Source: Nitrospirota bacterium (lineage in GTDB: Bacteria; Nitrospirota; Nitrospiria; Nitrospirales; Nitrospiraceae). From it: a stretch of DNA of 64,000 nt. Positions within the stretch are counted from its first letter, which is position 1, and each line of letters opens with the position of its first letter. The DNA is taken from assembly GCA_040757595.1 (NCBI GenBank), contig JBFLWP010000012.1, positions 58,850 to 122,849 on the forward strand, given 5' to 3'. The position numbers and the translations under genes were made by a program. Below are positions 1 through 9,071 of this stretch, in pieces. The notes beneath the pieces are model-generated. The model searched no databases and was not told the DNA's origin. It was given only the letters and a program-made list of their open reading frames with translations.

Positions 1-45
1 ATCAAGATCGAGCCGCCCGTGAAGGAAGCCACCAGGATGAAGTAG
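1..45 (+). CDS. C-terminal end of an unidentified protein (partial)
   Basis: The first 45 bases read in frame 1 as 14 codons followed by TAG (last residues EATRMK). The stretch ends just before a dyad repeat and a convergent gene, which suits the 3' end of a plus-strand gene entering from the left. Too little is present to identify the protein, and a chance open frame is possible. Confidence 0.3.
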   Translation: MKIEPPVKEATRMK

Positions 46-65
46 GGCGCGAGGCAAGAAGATTC

Positions 66-141
66 GTGGTCGGGGGGTGGTGGTCGGTGAAGCAGGGTAA
101 GACTTCTTGTCGTTCATCACCGACCACTGACCCCTGACCAT
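66..141. repeat. Dyad repeat, word family gtggtcgggg/ccctgacc
   Basis: Arms at 66-90 and 117-141 are inverted copies of each other (about 20 of 25 positions pair) around a 26-base loop. Each arm is itself made of short reiterated words. It lies between the partial gene at the window edge and pxpC and has no U tract, so a simple terminator is less likely. It shares architecture with the other dyads in this window, and its words recur near 2,680-2,760 and 46,089-46,176. Confidence 0.7.
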
Positions 142-171
142 TTCTTTCCTTCGGTTCTTGCGCCTTTGCCC

Positions 172-1140
172 CTAACCAATTGGCGGCAACGCGGCATCGA
201 GCGCAGCACGCTGAGCCCGGAAGAGCGCCTGCGCCTCGGGGACTTCGATCAGCGCGAAGCGGACCGAATCGCCGGGCAGGAGCTGGGCCGCAAGAGGAAT
301 ATCGGCGGAGATCACGACGGCGATCTTCGGATAGCCGCCGGTCGTTTGACGGTCCGCCGACAACAGGATCGGCTGCCGGTCGGCCGGGACCTGCAAGGCT
401 CCCAGGGGAACGGCCTCGGAGACCATGTCTTCCCGGCCGGCTCGGTCCAGTTCCGGCCCGAGCAGACGGTACCCCATCCGATCGGACTGGGAAGAGACCC
501 GATACCGGCCGCCGAGGAAGTTGTTGACCGTGTCCGGCGTGAACCAATCGGCTTGGGGGCCGGGCACGGTTCGCAGGATCGGCGTCGGGCTGTAGCCAGG
601 CCTGGCGGCATCCGGCAGGGACCGGCCGACCAATCGCCAGACTCCGGGGTTCGGCTTCCCTCCGTGCAGCGTGTCACCCTTCACCAGCGCACGGCCGGCG
701 AAGCCGCCCGTGTGGCTGCGCAGGTGGGTGGAACGACTGCCGAGCACGATCGGCAGGTCAAAGCCGCCGGCGACAGCCAGATAGGAGCGGGCGCCGGAAC
801 GGCGAGCGCCGAACGTCAGCCTGCTCCCCTTTCCAGCCATCACCGTCGTCCAAGCCGGCAGGAGCGCGCCGTTCATGGTTGGCGTCAGGTCCGCGCCGGT
901 GAAGGCGATGACGGCCTCCTCCTCGAACCGGATCTCCGGTCCCTGTACCGTGATCTCCAGCGCCGCCGCCTGGTCCGGATTGCCGACCAGCCGGTTGGCG
1001 CACCGGAGCGCGAATGGGTCCATCGCCCCGGCCGGGGGCATGCCGAACCGCTGAAACCCGAACCGGCCGAGGTCCTGCACCGTCGTGAGCCACCCGGGAC
1101 GGACGACGGCCAGACGCGCGGGGGACGGCTCACGCCGCAT
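172..1140 (-). CDS. pxpC: 5-oxoprolinase subunit C, biotin-dependent carboxyltransferase-like
   Basis: The 322-residue product belongs to the PxpC/YbgK family (carboxyltransferase-like domain, subdomain A/B). The N-terminal segment TVQDLGRFGFQRFG followed by GAMDPFALRCANRLVGN is the family hallmark. With PxpA and PxpB it forms the ATP-dependent prokaryotic 5-oxoprolinase, which opens 5-oxoproline to glutamate in the cytoplasm. The ATG at 1140 overlaps the 3' end of pxpA by 11 bp, so the two are translationally coupled and expressed in the order pxpB-pxpA-pxpC. Length is normal for the family. No defect is visible. Confidence 0.93.
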   Translation of the reverse strand: MRREPSPARLAVVRPGWLTTVQDLGRFGFQRFGMPPAGAMDPFALRCANRLVGNPDQAAALEITVQGPEIRFEEEAVIAFTGADLTPTMNGALLPAWTTVMAGKGSRLTFGARRSGARSYLAVAGGFDLPIVLGSRSTHLRSHTGGFAGRALVKGDTLHGGKPNPGVWRLVGRSLPDAARPGYSPTPILRTVPGPQADWFTPDTVNNFLGGRYRVSSQSDRMGYRLLGPELDRAGREDMVSEAVPLGALQVPADRQPILLSADRQTTGGYPKIAVVISADIPLAAQLLPGDSVRFALIEVPEAQALFRAQRAALDAALPPIG

Positions 1141-1900
1141 CGCTGGCTCCCACCGGCAACAGCCTGACGCCGGCTCGGATCAACTCTCGCCGCACGAGTC
1201 GGGCCAGCCGATCCGCGCCGGGCGTGTCGCCGTGCAGGCAGATCGTGTCCGCGCGCAGCGACAGGATGGCCCCGTCCACCGTCTCCACGGTCCCCTCCCG
1301 GACCAGACGCAGCACCCGGGCGGCGACCTCGCGCTCGTCCGTGATGAGCGCCCCGGCCTGACCGCGGGGCACCAGAGACCCGTCGGCCCGGTAGCCCCGG
1401 TCGGCAAAGGCCTCCTCGGCCACGGTCAGGCCGAGTGCCAGGCCCGCCTCGACTGCCGGCGAGCCGGCCAGGCCGAACAGAACCAGCCGGCGGTCCACGA
1501 CCGCCACGGCTCGGGCGACCGCTTCGGCCGCCGACCGATCCCTGGCCGCCAGATGATAGAGGGCCCCGTGCGGCTTGACGTGGGCGAGCGTCACCCCTTC
1601 CTCAGCCGCCACGGCGGAAAGCGCCCTGACCTGGTCGGCCACGAGCCGCTCCACCTCTGCGACCGGCACCGTGCCTTCAGTTCGTCCCATGCCCTCCCGG
1701 TCCGGGAACCCCGGATGGGCGCCGACCGCCACGCCGTGGAGGCGCGCCGCCAGCACGGTCCGCCGCATCACGTCGGGACTGCCGGCATGGACCCCGCAGG
1801 CGACGTTGACCGAGGTCACGGAGGCCATGATCCGCTCCTCCATCGCCAGCCGGTCCGGATCGGCGGACTCGCCCAGGTCGCAATTCAAATCAACCCGCAT
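1130..1900 (-). CDS. pxpA: 5-oxoprolinase subunit A, LamB/YcsF family
   Basis: Residues MRVDLNCDLGES at the start and NVACGVHAGSPDVM, HVKPHGALY and AEEAFADRGY inside are diagnostic of the LamB/YcsF (PxpA) family. This is the ring-opening partner of the PxpABC complex. I place the start at the ATG at 1900 because family members begin with the xxDLNCDLGE motif; the open frame extends 20 codons upstream into a dyad repeat (1915-1975). That extension has no family similarity, and no strong Shine-Dalgarno site is visible in front of the chosen start. The gene overlaps pxpC by 11 bp. Confidence 0.93.
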   Translation of the reverse strand: MRVDLNCDLGESADPDRLAMEERIMASVTSVNVACGVHAGSPDVMRRTVLAARLHGVAVGAHPGFPDREGMGRTEGTVPVAEVERLVADQVRALSAVAAEEGVTLAHVKPHGALYHLAARDRSAAEAVARAVAVVDRRLVLFGLAGSPAVEAGLALGLTVAEEAFADRGYRADGSLVPRGQAGALITDEREVAARVLRLVREGTVETVDGAILSLRADTICLHGDTPGADRLARLVRRELIRAGVRLLPVGASDAA

Positions 1901-1914
1901 ACGACTCAGTAATA

Positions 1915-1975
1915 GGTGAAGGGTGATGGGTTGAGCGCTCACGCTTGGTCCTCCCATCACTCATCACCCTTCACC
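1915..1975. repeat. Dyad repeat, word family gtgatggg/cccatcac
   Basis: Left arm 1915-1930 (ggtgaagggtgatggg) pairs with right arm 1953-1975 (cccatcactcatcaccc and onward). It fills the pxpB-pxpA junction; the pxpB stop codon (1971-1973) is inside the right arm, and the pxpA ATG is 15 bases beyond the left arm. It could affect coupling of the two genes. Confidence 0.7.
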
Positions 1976-2705
1976 GGCTCTCGTCCCGCGCCTGGAGTCG
2001 TTCATACGCCTGCCGCGTGATCGGCACGAATCGCACCTGATCGCCCGGCTCGATCAGGAACGGCTCGGAACGGGCCGGATCGTACAGCCGCCACGGCGTC
2101 CGCCCGATGATCCGCCACCCGCCCGGACTCTCCTGGGGATAGATCCCTGTCTGGGAGCCGGCGAGGCCGACCGATCCCGCCGGCACGCTCGCCCGCGGCG
2201 TCGCCAGACGCGGCATCGCGAGGGCCGGCGGCACCGAGCCCAGGTAGGGGAAGCCGGGGCTGAACCCGAGCATGTAGACCCGGTAGGTCACGGAACTGTG
2301 CAAGGCGACGACCTCGTCGGGGGAGCAACCGGCGAAGGCCGCCACGTCATCCAAATCCGGTCCGAACTCGCCCCCGTAGAGGACCGGCACCTCGACGGTC
2401 CGCGGCGCCGCCTTCCGGGCCGGCTCGATCCCGGCGGCCAGCGCGAGCAGCCGGTCCGCCAGCCGCTGCCAATCCGCAACCAGCGGATCGAAGTACAGGG
2501 TGACGGAGCGGTAGGTCGGCACGACTTCCACCAAGTCGGGCCAATCCCTCTCTCCCTGCTCCTCCACCGCCCGGGCGAAGGCCAGGACCAGGTCGTTGAC
2601 CGCCGGATCGATCGTGGCGCCGAATTCGACCGTCACCGCCGCATCGCCCTCCGCCAGCAGCCGCGGATAGGGAGAACGGTCAGGGGGCGGTGGTTGGTGG
2701 TTCAT
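1971..2705 (-). CDS. pxpB: 5-oxoprolinase subunit B, KipI-like
   Basis: The product carries the PxpB/KipI (AHS1) signature: LAEGDAAVTVEFG near the N-terminus, then VPVLYGGEFGPDLDDVA, YMLGFSPGFPYLG, and a C-terminal GGWRIIGRTPWRLYDP. It is the first gene of the pxpB-A-C unit. The start is uncertain: the ATG at 2705 lies inside a dyad repeat (2677-2760), so the first residues (MNHQPPPPDRSP) are repeat-derived and the ancestral start may have been closer to LLAEGD. In Bacillus the homologue KipI also binds a sporulation kinase; nothing here suggests that role. Confidence 0.9.
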   Translation of the reverse strand: MNHQPPPPDRSPYPRLLAEGDAAVTVEFGATIDPAVNDLVLAFARAVEEQGERDWPDLVEVVPTYRSVTLYFDPLVADWQRLADRLLALAAGIEPARKAAPRTVEVPVLYGGEFGPDLDDVAAFAGCSPDEVVALHSSVTYRVYMLGFSPGFPYLGSVPPALAMPRLATPRASVPAGSVGLAGSQTGIYPQESPGGWRIIGRTPWRLYDPARSEPFLIEPGDQVRFVPITRQAYERLQARDESR

Positions 2706-2760
2706 GAACGAAGGCCATCCCCCTCTCGGCACTTCCCCTACCCCTGACCACCGACCACCC
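2677..2760. repeat. Dyad repeat over the pxpB start
   Basis: Left arm 2677-2700 (cggtcagggggcggtggttg and onward) and right arm about 2741-2759 (cccctgaccaccgaccacc) are imperfect inverted copies. The words match those at 66-141. The element covers the most likely pxpB start codon (2703-2705), so it is partly translated or at least transcribed in the 5' leader. Confidence 0.65.
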
Positions 2761-2768
2761 CGCATTCT

Positions 2769-4115
2769 TCACGCGGCGACGTACCGCAGCGTCAGCAGCC
2801 CCGCGAACAGGTGAATCAGCCAGTGGGCCTCGCCCAGCCGGCCGGTGACGAGCTTCAGGAGCGTGTAGGACGCCAGCCCGAAGGTGATCCCCTCGGTAAT
2901 GCTGACCGTCGCCGGCATGAGCAGGATCGTGAGGAACGCGGGAATCGCTTCCGTCGGATCGTGCCAGGGCACCGAGGTGATCCCGCGCACCATGAAGCTC
3001 CCGATCAGGATCAGGGCCGGGGCGATCACGGGATAGAGGTGCGTCCCGTCCGGCGCCACGGTGCCGCCGCCCACCATCTTGGCGAGGGGGGCGAAGAACA
3101 GAGCCGCGAGAAACAGGCCGGCCGTGACCACGCTGGCGAGGCCGGTGCGGCCTCCGGCCGCCACGCCGGCCGCACTCTCGACGTAGCTGGTAATCGTGGA
3201 GGTGCCGAGCACCGCCCCCGCCGTCATCCCCGCCGCGTCCGCGACCAGGGCTTTCTCGGCCCTGGGCAGCCGCCCGTCCTTGAGAAACCCCGCCTGGGCG
3301 CCGACGCCGACCAGGGTGCCGATCGTGTCGAACAGGGCGAGGAAGAAGAAGGTGAAGACGATCAGCAACCCGGTATGGGAGAGGAGCCCGCCGAGATCCA
3401 GTTGGAGCAGCGTCGGGGCCAGGGACGGCGGCGCGCCGACCAAGCCCTCGTAGCGCACGAGCCCCAGCGTCAGCCCGATCGCCGTCGTCGCCGCCATGCC
3501 CCACAGGATGGCGGCCTGATTCCCCCTGGCCGCCAGCCCCGCCGTCAGCAGCAGGCCGGAGAGCGAGAGGAGCACCGGCGGCGAATCGAGCCGGCCCAGC
3601 CCGACCAGGATGCCGGGCCGGGCCACCACGATCCCCGCCCACTGCAAGCCCACGAACGCGATCAGGAGCCCGATGCCGACCGCGATCGCGTGCTTCAGGG
3701 CGTCGGGCACGGCGTTCAGGAGCCGCTCCCGGAACCCGAACCGCGACAGGATGAGGAACAGCGCGCCGGAGACGAACACGCCGCCCAGCGCGGTTCGCCA
3801 GGGCACGCCCATGCCCCCCGCCGCCATCGCGCCGCAGACCGTGAAGGCGAAGTAGACATTGTGGCCCATGGCCGGAGCCAGGGCGATCGGGTAGTTGGCG
3901 TGGAGCCCCATGAGCAGGGTGGCGAAGGCGCTGGCCAGACAGGTGGCCGCCAGCACCGCCCCGAAATCCATGCCGGCCGTCGCCAGGACGGCGGGCTGCA
4001 CGAACAGGATGTAGGAGAGGGCCAGGAACGTGGTGGCGCCGGCCGTCACCTCGGTCCGGACTGTGGTCCCGTTGGCGCGCAGGGAGAACCGCCGGTCGAG
4101 CATGGCCGCGATCAT
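2769..4115 (-). CDS. NCS2-family purine (guanine/hypoxanthine/adenine) permease
   Basis: The 448-residue product matches the AzgA/PbuG branch of NCS2 proton symporters: N-terminal GTTVRTEVTAGATTFLALSYILFVQPAVL, then APAMGHNVYFAF (usually APGMGLNAYF), FFFLALFDTIGTLVGVG, and GTSTITSYVESAAGV. About 12-14 hydrophobic segments span it. The ATG at 4115 overlaps the TGA of the upstream kinase (ATGA, 4112-4115); a second ATG lies at 4103. A purine permease fits the adenine deaminase gene at 11.9 kb, although the two are not in one operon. Substrate among purines is inferred from family only. The N-to-H change in the APGMGLN motif region cannot be interpreted without structure. Confidence 0.88.
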   Translation of the reverse strand: MIAAMLDRRFSLRANGTTVRTEVTAGATTFLALSYILFVQPAVLATAGMDFGAVLAATCLASAFATLLMGLHANYPIALAPAMGHNVYFAFTVCGAMAAGGMGVPWRTALGGVFVSGALFLILSRFGFRERLLNAVPDALKHAIAVGIGLLIAFVGLQWAGIVVARPGILVGLGRLDSPPVLLSLSGLLLTAGLAARGNQAAILWGMAATTAIGLTLGLVRYEGLVGAPPSLAPTLLQLDLGGLLSHTGLLIVFTFFFLALFDTIGTLVGVGAQAGFLKDGRLPRAEKALVADAAGMTAGAVLGTSTITSYVESAAGVAAGGRTGLASVVTAGLFLAALFFAPLAKMVGGGTVAPDGTHLYPVIAPALILIGSFMVRGITSVPWHDPTEAIPAFLTILLMPATVSITEGITFGLASYTLLKLVTGRLGEAHWLIHLFAGLLTLRYVAA

Positions 4116-6211
4116 CGCGGGGCTTTCGGAGCGGGTGCGTCCAGCACTTCCCGGACCTTGCGGATCAGCACGTCGGGCGTGAACGGCTTCTGGAGAAAGG
4201 CGGTGCCGGGCTCCAGGACGCCGTGGTGGACCACGGCGTTTTCCGTATAGCCGGAGATGTAGAGGATGCGCAGGTCCTTGCGCATCGAGACGAGTTGATC
4301 GGCCAGCTCCCGCCCGCTCATCTGAGGCATCACGACGTCGGTCAGGAGCAGGTGGATCGGGTTCTGATGGCGAGTCGCGATCACGAGCGCCTCGAAGCCG
4401 TGCCTGGCTTCCAGGACCCGGTAGCCCTGCAGGTGCAGGGTCTCGCGCACGAAACCCCGGACCCCCGGCTCGTCCTCGACCAGCAGGACCGTCTCGGTTC
4501 CGCTCGGCTGCCCCGGGTCGGCCGTCGCCGTGGGCACCCCTTCGATCGCCTCGTCGATGCGCGGCAAGTAAATCTTGAACGTGGCGCCGCGCCCCGGCTC
4601 GCTGTACACGAAGACGTACCCGCCGCTCTGCTTGACGATGCCGTAGACGGTGGAGAGCCCCAGTCCCGTCCCCTTTCCCGTCCCCTTGGTCGTGAAAAAG
4701 GGCTCGAAGATACGCGCCTGGGTCTCCGCATCCATCCCGCAGCCCGAGTCGCTGACGGCCAGCAGGGCGTACCGCCCGGGAGCCATGACGTGCGGCCCGT
4801 GGACCCTGGTCTCCCGAACCTGGACGTTGGCGGTCTCGATCGTGAGCTTGCCGCCGTGCGGCATGGCGTCCCGCGCGTTCACGGCCAGGTTCATGATGAC
4901 CTGCTCGAGCTGGCCCGGATCGGCCTTCACCGCGCCCAGCGCCGGATCCAGGTTGGTGATGAGGTCCACGTCCTCGCCGAGCAACCGCTGGAGCATCCCG
5001 CCCATGCCGGACACCACGTCGTTCAGGTCCAGCGCCTTGGGCATGAGCACCTGCCGCCGGCTGAAGGCCAGGAGCTGCTGCGTCAGGGAGGCGGCCCGGT
5101 CTCCCGACTTTTTGATCTCCTCGATCTCCCGCCGCAGGGGATGGCCCTGGTCGAGGCGGCTCAGCAGCAACTGGCTGTAGCCCGTGATGACCGTCAGCAG
5201 GTTGTTGAAGTCGTGGGCGATCCCGCCAGCCAGCTTGCCCACGGCCTCCATCTTCTGGGCCTGCCGGAGCTGCTCCTGGCTCTCCCGCAGCGCCTCCTCC
5301 GCCCGTTTGCGCTCGGTGACGTCCATCACGGTCCCGCTCATGCGCACCGGCCGGCCGGCCTTGTCCCGATAGACGTCCCCCTTGCAGGCCAGCCAGTGCA
5401 CGCTCCCGTCCGGCCACACGACCCGGTGCTCGACGTCGTAGTCCTTCCCGTCGTTGACCGCGGCGGCGATGGCCTGGGTCAGGAACTCGCGGTCCGCAGG
5501 ATGGACGCAGCTCAAGAACCCTTCATACGTCCCGTCGAACGAGCCGGGCAGGAGGCCCATGAGGGCTTCGACCCGCTCGGACCAGGTGACCCGCCCGCCG
5601 AGGATGTCCCAGTCCCACACCCCGACGCGGGAGGCGTTGAACGCGAAGTGGAACCGTTCCTCCTTGACCCGCAGCGTCTCCTCCGCCTCCCGATGCTCCC
5701 ACTGGCCGATCACGAGGGCCGCGAGCGCCGCGGCCCCCATCGCGAACATCGTTTCCTCGGGAGACCAGGAGCGCGGCGGGCCGACGTGCTCGAGCCAGAG
5801 CGCGCCTCCCGGCCCGCCGACGAGGTGCATCGGCACGGCCAGCATCGAGGTGACGCCCAGCGGGAACAGGCGGGACTCGCGGAACTCTTTGGTCCGAGGA
5901 TCGGTCAGGGCGTCGTCGGCAGCGATGACGTCGCCGCTGCCGATCGCCTGAAAATGGAGCGGGTAGTCGTTGACGGGAATTTCGACGCCGGAGGAATGGC
6001 GGGCATGGCTCAGCTCGTAGAGCTCGAGGCAGCGGGCCGCAGTCCGGCCCTGAGTCAAGCGCCAGACGCTCACCCGCTCGACCTGGAGGGTCTGCGCTGC
6101 GGCCTTCGCCAGGCGGCCGAGCCCCGTGCGCAAGTCGTCGGGTTGGAGGCGTTCGCCCAGGACCAGCTTATTGAGCGCGGCTAGCTGCTGGATGAGACGC
6201 GCTGAGCCCAC
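4112..6211 (-). CDS. Hybrid sensor histidine kinase (GAF-PAS-HisKA-HATPase-REC)
   Basis: The 699-residue soluble protein shows a GAF domain (about residues 20-170), a PAS fold (about 185-310, ending [15 protein letters not shown]), a dimerization/phosphoacceptor segment [19 protein letters not shown] (His near 340), and an ATPase domain with [10 protein letters not shown] (N box), DSGCGMD (G1) and [13 protein letters not shown] (G2). A C-terminal receiver has the acceptor Asp in [12 protein letters not shown] and the Lys in FLQKPF. Start is GTG. It overlaps the permease by 4 bp. Sensor input is unknown. The same architecture recurs in the kinase at 30.6 kb; their C-terminal halves are close paralogues. 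Confidence 0.9.
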   Translation of the reverse strand: MGSARLIQQLAALNKLVLGERLQPDDLRTGLGRLAKAAAQTLQVERVSVWRLTQGRTAARCLELYELSHARHSSGVEIPVNDYPLHFQAIGSGDVIAADDALTDPRTKEFRESRLFPLGVTSMLAVPMHLVGGPGGALWLEHVGPPRSWSPEETMFAMGAAALAALVIGQWEHREAEETLRVKEERFHFAFNASRVGVWDWDILGGRVTWSERVEALMGLLPGSFDGTYEGFLSCVHPADREFLTQAIAAAVNDGKDYDVEHRVVWPDGSVHWLACKGDVYRDKAGRPVRMSGTVMDVTERKRAEEALRESQEQLRQAQKMEAVGKLAGGIAHDFNNLLTVITGYSQLLLSRLDQGHPLRREIEEIKKSGDRAASLTQQLLAFSRRQVLMPKALDLNDVVSGMGGMLQRLLGEDVDLITNLDPALGAVKADPGQLEQVIMNLAVNARDAMPHGGKLTIETANVQVRETRVHGPHVMAPGRYALLAVSDSGCGMDAETQARIFEPFFTTKGTGKGTGLGLSTVYGIVKQSGGYVFVYSEPGRGATFKIYLPRIDEAIEGVPTATADPGQPSGTETVLLVEDEPGVRGFVRETLHLQGYRVLEARHGFEALVIATRHQNPIHLLLTDVVMPQMSGRELADQLVSMRKDLRILYISGYTENAVVHHGVLEPGTAFLQKPFTPDVLIRKVREVLDAPAPKAPR

Positions 6212-6562
6212 TCGCGATTCCGTAGTCAGTCAAGGAACGGCACCGTGAGGCCGGGAACGGCTGTGGAACAGGGATGCAGCCTACACACCCGTCGGGAAAA
6301 TGTCCAGCCAGGAACCAGGCATCCTGTGTCCGGACTAAAGCAACATCGGTACCCGTGCAACCGCGGGACCGAAAACGGCCAACTCGTCAGAATTCCATGC
6401 GGAGCGGCTCGATGGGCAGGCAGCCGGTCCGGAAGCCGGCGAGCGCGTCCGCTCCGAATTGCACAAGGTAGCACACCACGCTCGCTGAAGGCGCCGGATA
6501 GCCGTGCTGAACGGTCCGCGCCTGGAAGAGCGCGACCGAGTCCATCGCACGAAGAAAAGAGT
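6212..6562. other. Intergenic region between divergent/parallel minus genes
   Basis: Apart from the weak small frame at 6387-6545, I see no convincing gene, RNA or promoter here. Base composition is somewhat lower in G+C than the flanking genes, as expected for non-coding DNA. Confidence 0.4.
6387..6545 (-). CDS. Possible small or remnant ORF of 52 residues
   Basis: A minus-strand frame from the ATG at 6545 to TGA at 6387-6389 has coherent protein-like composition (for example VVCYLVQFGADALAG and IEPLRMEF at the end). No Shine-Dalgarno sequence precedes the ATG and I recognise no family. It may be the 3' end of a decayed gene whose 5' part was replaced by the dyad repeat at 6563-6652. Confidence 0.25.
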   Translation of the reverse strand: MDSVALFQARTVQHGYPAPSASVVCYLVQFGADALAGFRTGCLPIEPLRMEF

Positions 6563-6652
6563 TAATGGCGTATGGCTTATAGCTTATGGCTCAGAACGAG
6601 AGGATCGCCGTAGGCCTGCGCCTGTGCTAGAGGCCATCAGCCATAGGCTCTC
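6563..6652. repeat. Dyad repeat, word family tatggctta/ccataggc
   Basis: Left arm 6563-6594 repeats atggc(g/t)tat words; right arm 6630-6650 (gaggccatcagccataggct) is its inverted counterpart. The right arm overlaps the end of the downstream oxidoreductase gene, so the last residues of that protein (EPMADGL) are encoded by the repeat. Confidence 0.65.
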
Positions 6653-7616
6653 CTCTTATCTGCACGGGCCGGCCTGCGGCCGCTGCACGATAGGCCGCCT
6701 CGGCCATCGCGACGGCGCGCAGACCGTCTTCGCCCGTAACCGGCATTGGCCCGCCCTTCGCCACGCCCCGCGCGAAGGCCTCCAGCACCGTGACGAGCGT
6801 CGGGCGATCCGGCACCGGCTCCACCTCGACGGTCTTCCATCCCTCGATCCGGCTGAGGGTGCCGGGCCCGACGTCCGCGACCAGTTCGCCGGCCGAGCCC
6901 ACCGCGTCCACCCGGCACATCCGCCCTCCGGAGACCCGCGACACCTCGACGTAGCAGGGCATGCCCGACGCGAGACGAAAACGGAGATGCGCCAGGTCCT
7001 CCAGGTTCCGCGTGTGCCGGCGTTCCGTCTCGGCCGAGACCTCCACGGCCTCCGAGCCGGTCAAAAACCGGATCAAATCGAACAGGTGAATCCCGATCTC
7101 CAGCACGACCCCGCCGCCGGCCTGATCCGGGCGATCCAGCCATTCATGCGGAGGCCGCTCGCCGCGCATGCAAAGGGTCAGGTACTCCAGCGAGCCGACG
7201 TCCGGCAAGCGCTCGCGCAGCCGTTGCAGCACCGGCGTGAACCGCAGGGTCTGCGCGGTCATGAGGGGCACGCCGGCCGCGCGGGCCGCCTGGACCATGG
7301 TCCGGGCCTGTTCGGTGGAAAAGGCCAGCGGCTTCTCGATCAGCATGGCCTTGCCGGCGCGGGCGGCCGCCAGGCAGATGTCGTGGTTCAGCGAGGGGGG
7401 CGTGACCACGATCACCGCCTCCACTTCGGACAAGGCCAGGAGGTCGCGCCAGTCGGTGAAAAAGGCCAGCCCGTGCTCCCGGGCGAACGGACCGCCGGCC
7501 GTCGCGTCGCGCCGCGACACCGCCACCAGGCGGCAGCCTTCCACGCCTTCGAGCAGATGGCGGGCGTACCGCATCCCGTGACGACCGAGTCCGATCACAC
7601 CGAGCCCGATGTCCAT
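6627..7616 (-). CDS. Gfo/Idh/MocA-family NAD(P)-dependent oxidoreductase
   Basis: The 329-residue protein has an N-terminal Rossmann fold with GVIGLGRHGMRYARHL, then VVTPPSLNHDICLAAARAGKAMLIEKPLAF (the EKP motif of the family), and a C-terminal alpha/beta domain with GGGVVLEIGIHLFDLIRFLTG, where the GxHxxD residues are the usual catalytic site. It probably oxidizes or reduces a sugar-like or cyclic polyol substrate in the cytoplasm; the substrate cannot be told from sequence. It stands alone on the minus strand. The C-terminus runs into a dyad repeat. Confidence 0.88.
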   Translation of the reverse strand: MDIGLGVIGLGRHGMRYARHLLEGVEGCRLVAVSRRDATAGGPFAREHGLAFFTDWRDLLALSEVEAVIVVTPPSLNHDICLAAARAGKAMLIEKPLAFSTEQARTMVQAARAAGVPLMTAQTLRFTPVLQRLRERLPDVGSLEYLTLCMRGERPPHEWLDRPDQAGGGVVLEIGIHLFDLIRFLTGSEAVEVSAETERRHTRNLEDLAHLRFRLASGMPCYVEVSRVSGGRMCRVDAVGSAGELVADVGPGTLSRIEGWKTVEVEPVPDRPTLVTVLEAFARGVAKGGPMPVTGEDGLRAVAMAEAAYRAAAAGRPVQIRGEPMADGL

Positions 7617-8047
7617 CCCCCGCTCCGCGTCACCCCTTCCCCGCGTCGCCCCGTCGCCTCACGCCCCACGCCGTCCGGACGGGGGTAGGCTCCTAGCATG
7701 AACCCTCCCGCCTTGGCAACTGGATGGGATAGGCGGAGAAGGCGCGGCGCGGGCACCACGGTTTCAGAAATCCCTCAAGTCGCGGCCACAGTTAGCCGAT
7801 CACGATATCTGAATGGATAAGGCAGGCCTCTCCCGCCCTCAGGGCTGGCTCCGTGCCCTGCCCCCGTACAGGGGTCGGCTTGCTGCTCGAATCGAAGGGA
7901 CGAGGGGCTGGATCTCCGATCGAACCCGGCCGGCTCGCCTGAGGGGGAAAGCGCCGGAGGCGCGGAGAATGCCCCGGTGGAAAGCCGGAAGGGCTTGCTC
8001 CCCGCGGGAGCGGATCGGAGACGATGACCAGGACCGGGAGGGGAGGC
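7617..8047. other. Intergenic leader in front of the c-di-GMP operon
   Basis: This 431-base stretch separates two divergent genes. The left end (about 7622-7672) is a run of cgcgtcacccc-like words that may be a half copy of the dyad-repeat family. The right end holds a strong Shine-Dalgarno run (gggaggggaggc) before 8048. The middle is G+C-rich with self-complementary stretches, but I could not match it to a known riboswitch, including the two c-di-GMP classes. Confidence 0.4.
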
Positions 8048-8986
8048 ATGCGGGTCTTGATCGCCGAGCAGGACACGCTGGTTCGGCGTGTCCTGGAAAC
8101 TGCGGTGGCCCAATGGGGCTACCACGCCACGACCTGTACGGATGGCACGGAAGCCTGGCAGGTGCTGCAGGGGCAAAACCCGCCGGACTTCGCCCTCCTG
8201 GATGTGAGCCTGCCCGGCATGGATGGCGCGCGGATTTGCTCCGCGCTCAAACAGGCGCCGGCGCCGGCCACCTACACCGTCCTTCTGACCCCGCCGGAGC
8301 AGGAGCCGGACCCGACGGCCAGGCACGAGCCCGGTCCCGACGACTATCTGACCTTGCCGGTGGACGCAGGCGAGCTGCGGGCCCGTCTTCGGATCGGCGA
8401 ACGGCTCGTGGAGCTCCGGGAAGAGTTGGCCGAGGCCCGGGAGACGATCCGCGTCAAGACGACGCTGGACTCCGTCACCGGCGTCTGGAACCGCGACGCC
8501 GCGCTCGACTGTCTGAGCCGCGAGCTGACCCGCTCGCAACGAGAAGGGGCGCCGCTGGCGATCGTGCTGGCCGACCTGGACGACTTCAAGCTCATCAACG
8601 ACACGTACGGTCACGCGGCCGGCGACATGGCGCTGCGCGAAGCCGCCCAGCGTTTCCGACGCGTGCTGCGCCCCTACGACGGCCTCGGCCGGTACGGGGG
8701 CGACGAGTTTCTGGTGATTCTCCCCGGGTGCGACGCCGAGGCCGCGAACACCCTGGCCGATCGGCTCCGGCTCGCCCTCTCGTCCCGCCCCATGACGACC
8801 GAGCGAGGCGGCGCGTTCTTCGTGACCCTCACCGCCGGGGTGAGCTCGGCCAGCCATCGGAACGGGATCGTGGGGCCCGACGCGCTCACCCGCGCCGCGG
8901 AGACGGCTCTCGTCAGGGCCAAGCAGGCCGCCAGCAACCGCGTGGCGACGGCCTCCAACGGATCGGGGTTGAACGTCTCGGCCTGA
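8048..8986 (+). CDS. Response regulator with GGDEF domain (diguanylate cyclase)
   Basis: The 312-residue product has a receiver domain (about 1-115; acceptor Asp in LLDVSLPGMDG, conserved Lys replaced by an LPVD region), a short coiled coil, and a GGDEF domain (about 145-300) with intact active-site RYGGDEF. An RPYD motif five residues upstream is the product-inhibition I-site. It should make c-di-GMP under control of phosphorylation. The ATG at 8048 follows an excellent Shine-Dalgarno sequence; in-frame codons upstream are unlikely to be used. It leads an operon with three more c-di-GMP-related genes, the first gap being 85 bp. Confidence 0.92.
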   Translation: MRVLIAEQDTLVRRVLETAVAQWGYHATTCTDGTEAWQVLQGQNPPDFALLDVSLPGMDGARICSALKQAPAPATYTVLLTPPEQEPDPTARHEPGPDDYLTLPVDAGELRARLRIGERLVELREELAEARETIRVKTTLDSVTGVWNRDAALDCLSRELTRSQREGAPLAIVLADLDDFKLINDTYGHAAGDMALREAAQRFRRVLRPYDGLGRYGGDEFLVILPGCDAEAANTLADRLRLALSSRPMTTERGGAFFVTLTAGVSSASHRNGIVGPDALTRAAETALVRAKQAASNRVATASNGSGLNVSA

Positions 8987-9071
8987 TGTCCCGGGCCGCT
9001 ATCACGATGCCGAGCAGGATCGGGCAAGGAGACGCGCCGATGACTGACCGGACGGGGTCGGAGAGGATCGC

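Noticed and set aside
4223..6184. Open frame of 653 codons on the plus strand
   Set aside because: It is antisense to the hybrid kinase, has no recognisable domain, and results from the strong third-position G+C bias. The same holds for the long minus frames at 30446-32185, 32312-35128, 48739-51330, 52837-55350 and 58556-61915.
7690..8047. c-di-GMP riboswitch before the diguanylate cyclase gene
   Set aside because: I looked for the conserved GEMM-I and class II core motifs and did not find them in the proper order; the region is only G+C-rich and self-complementary.
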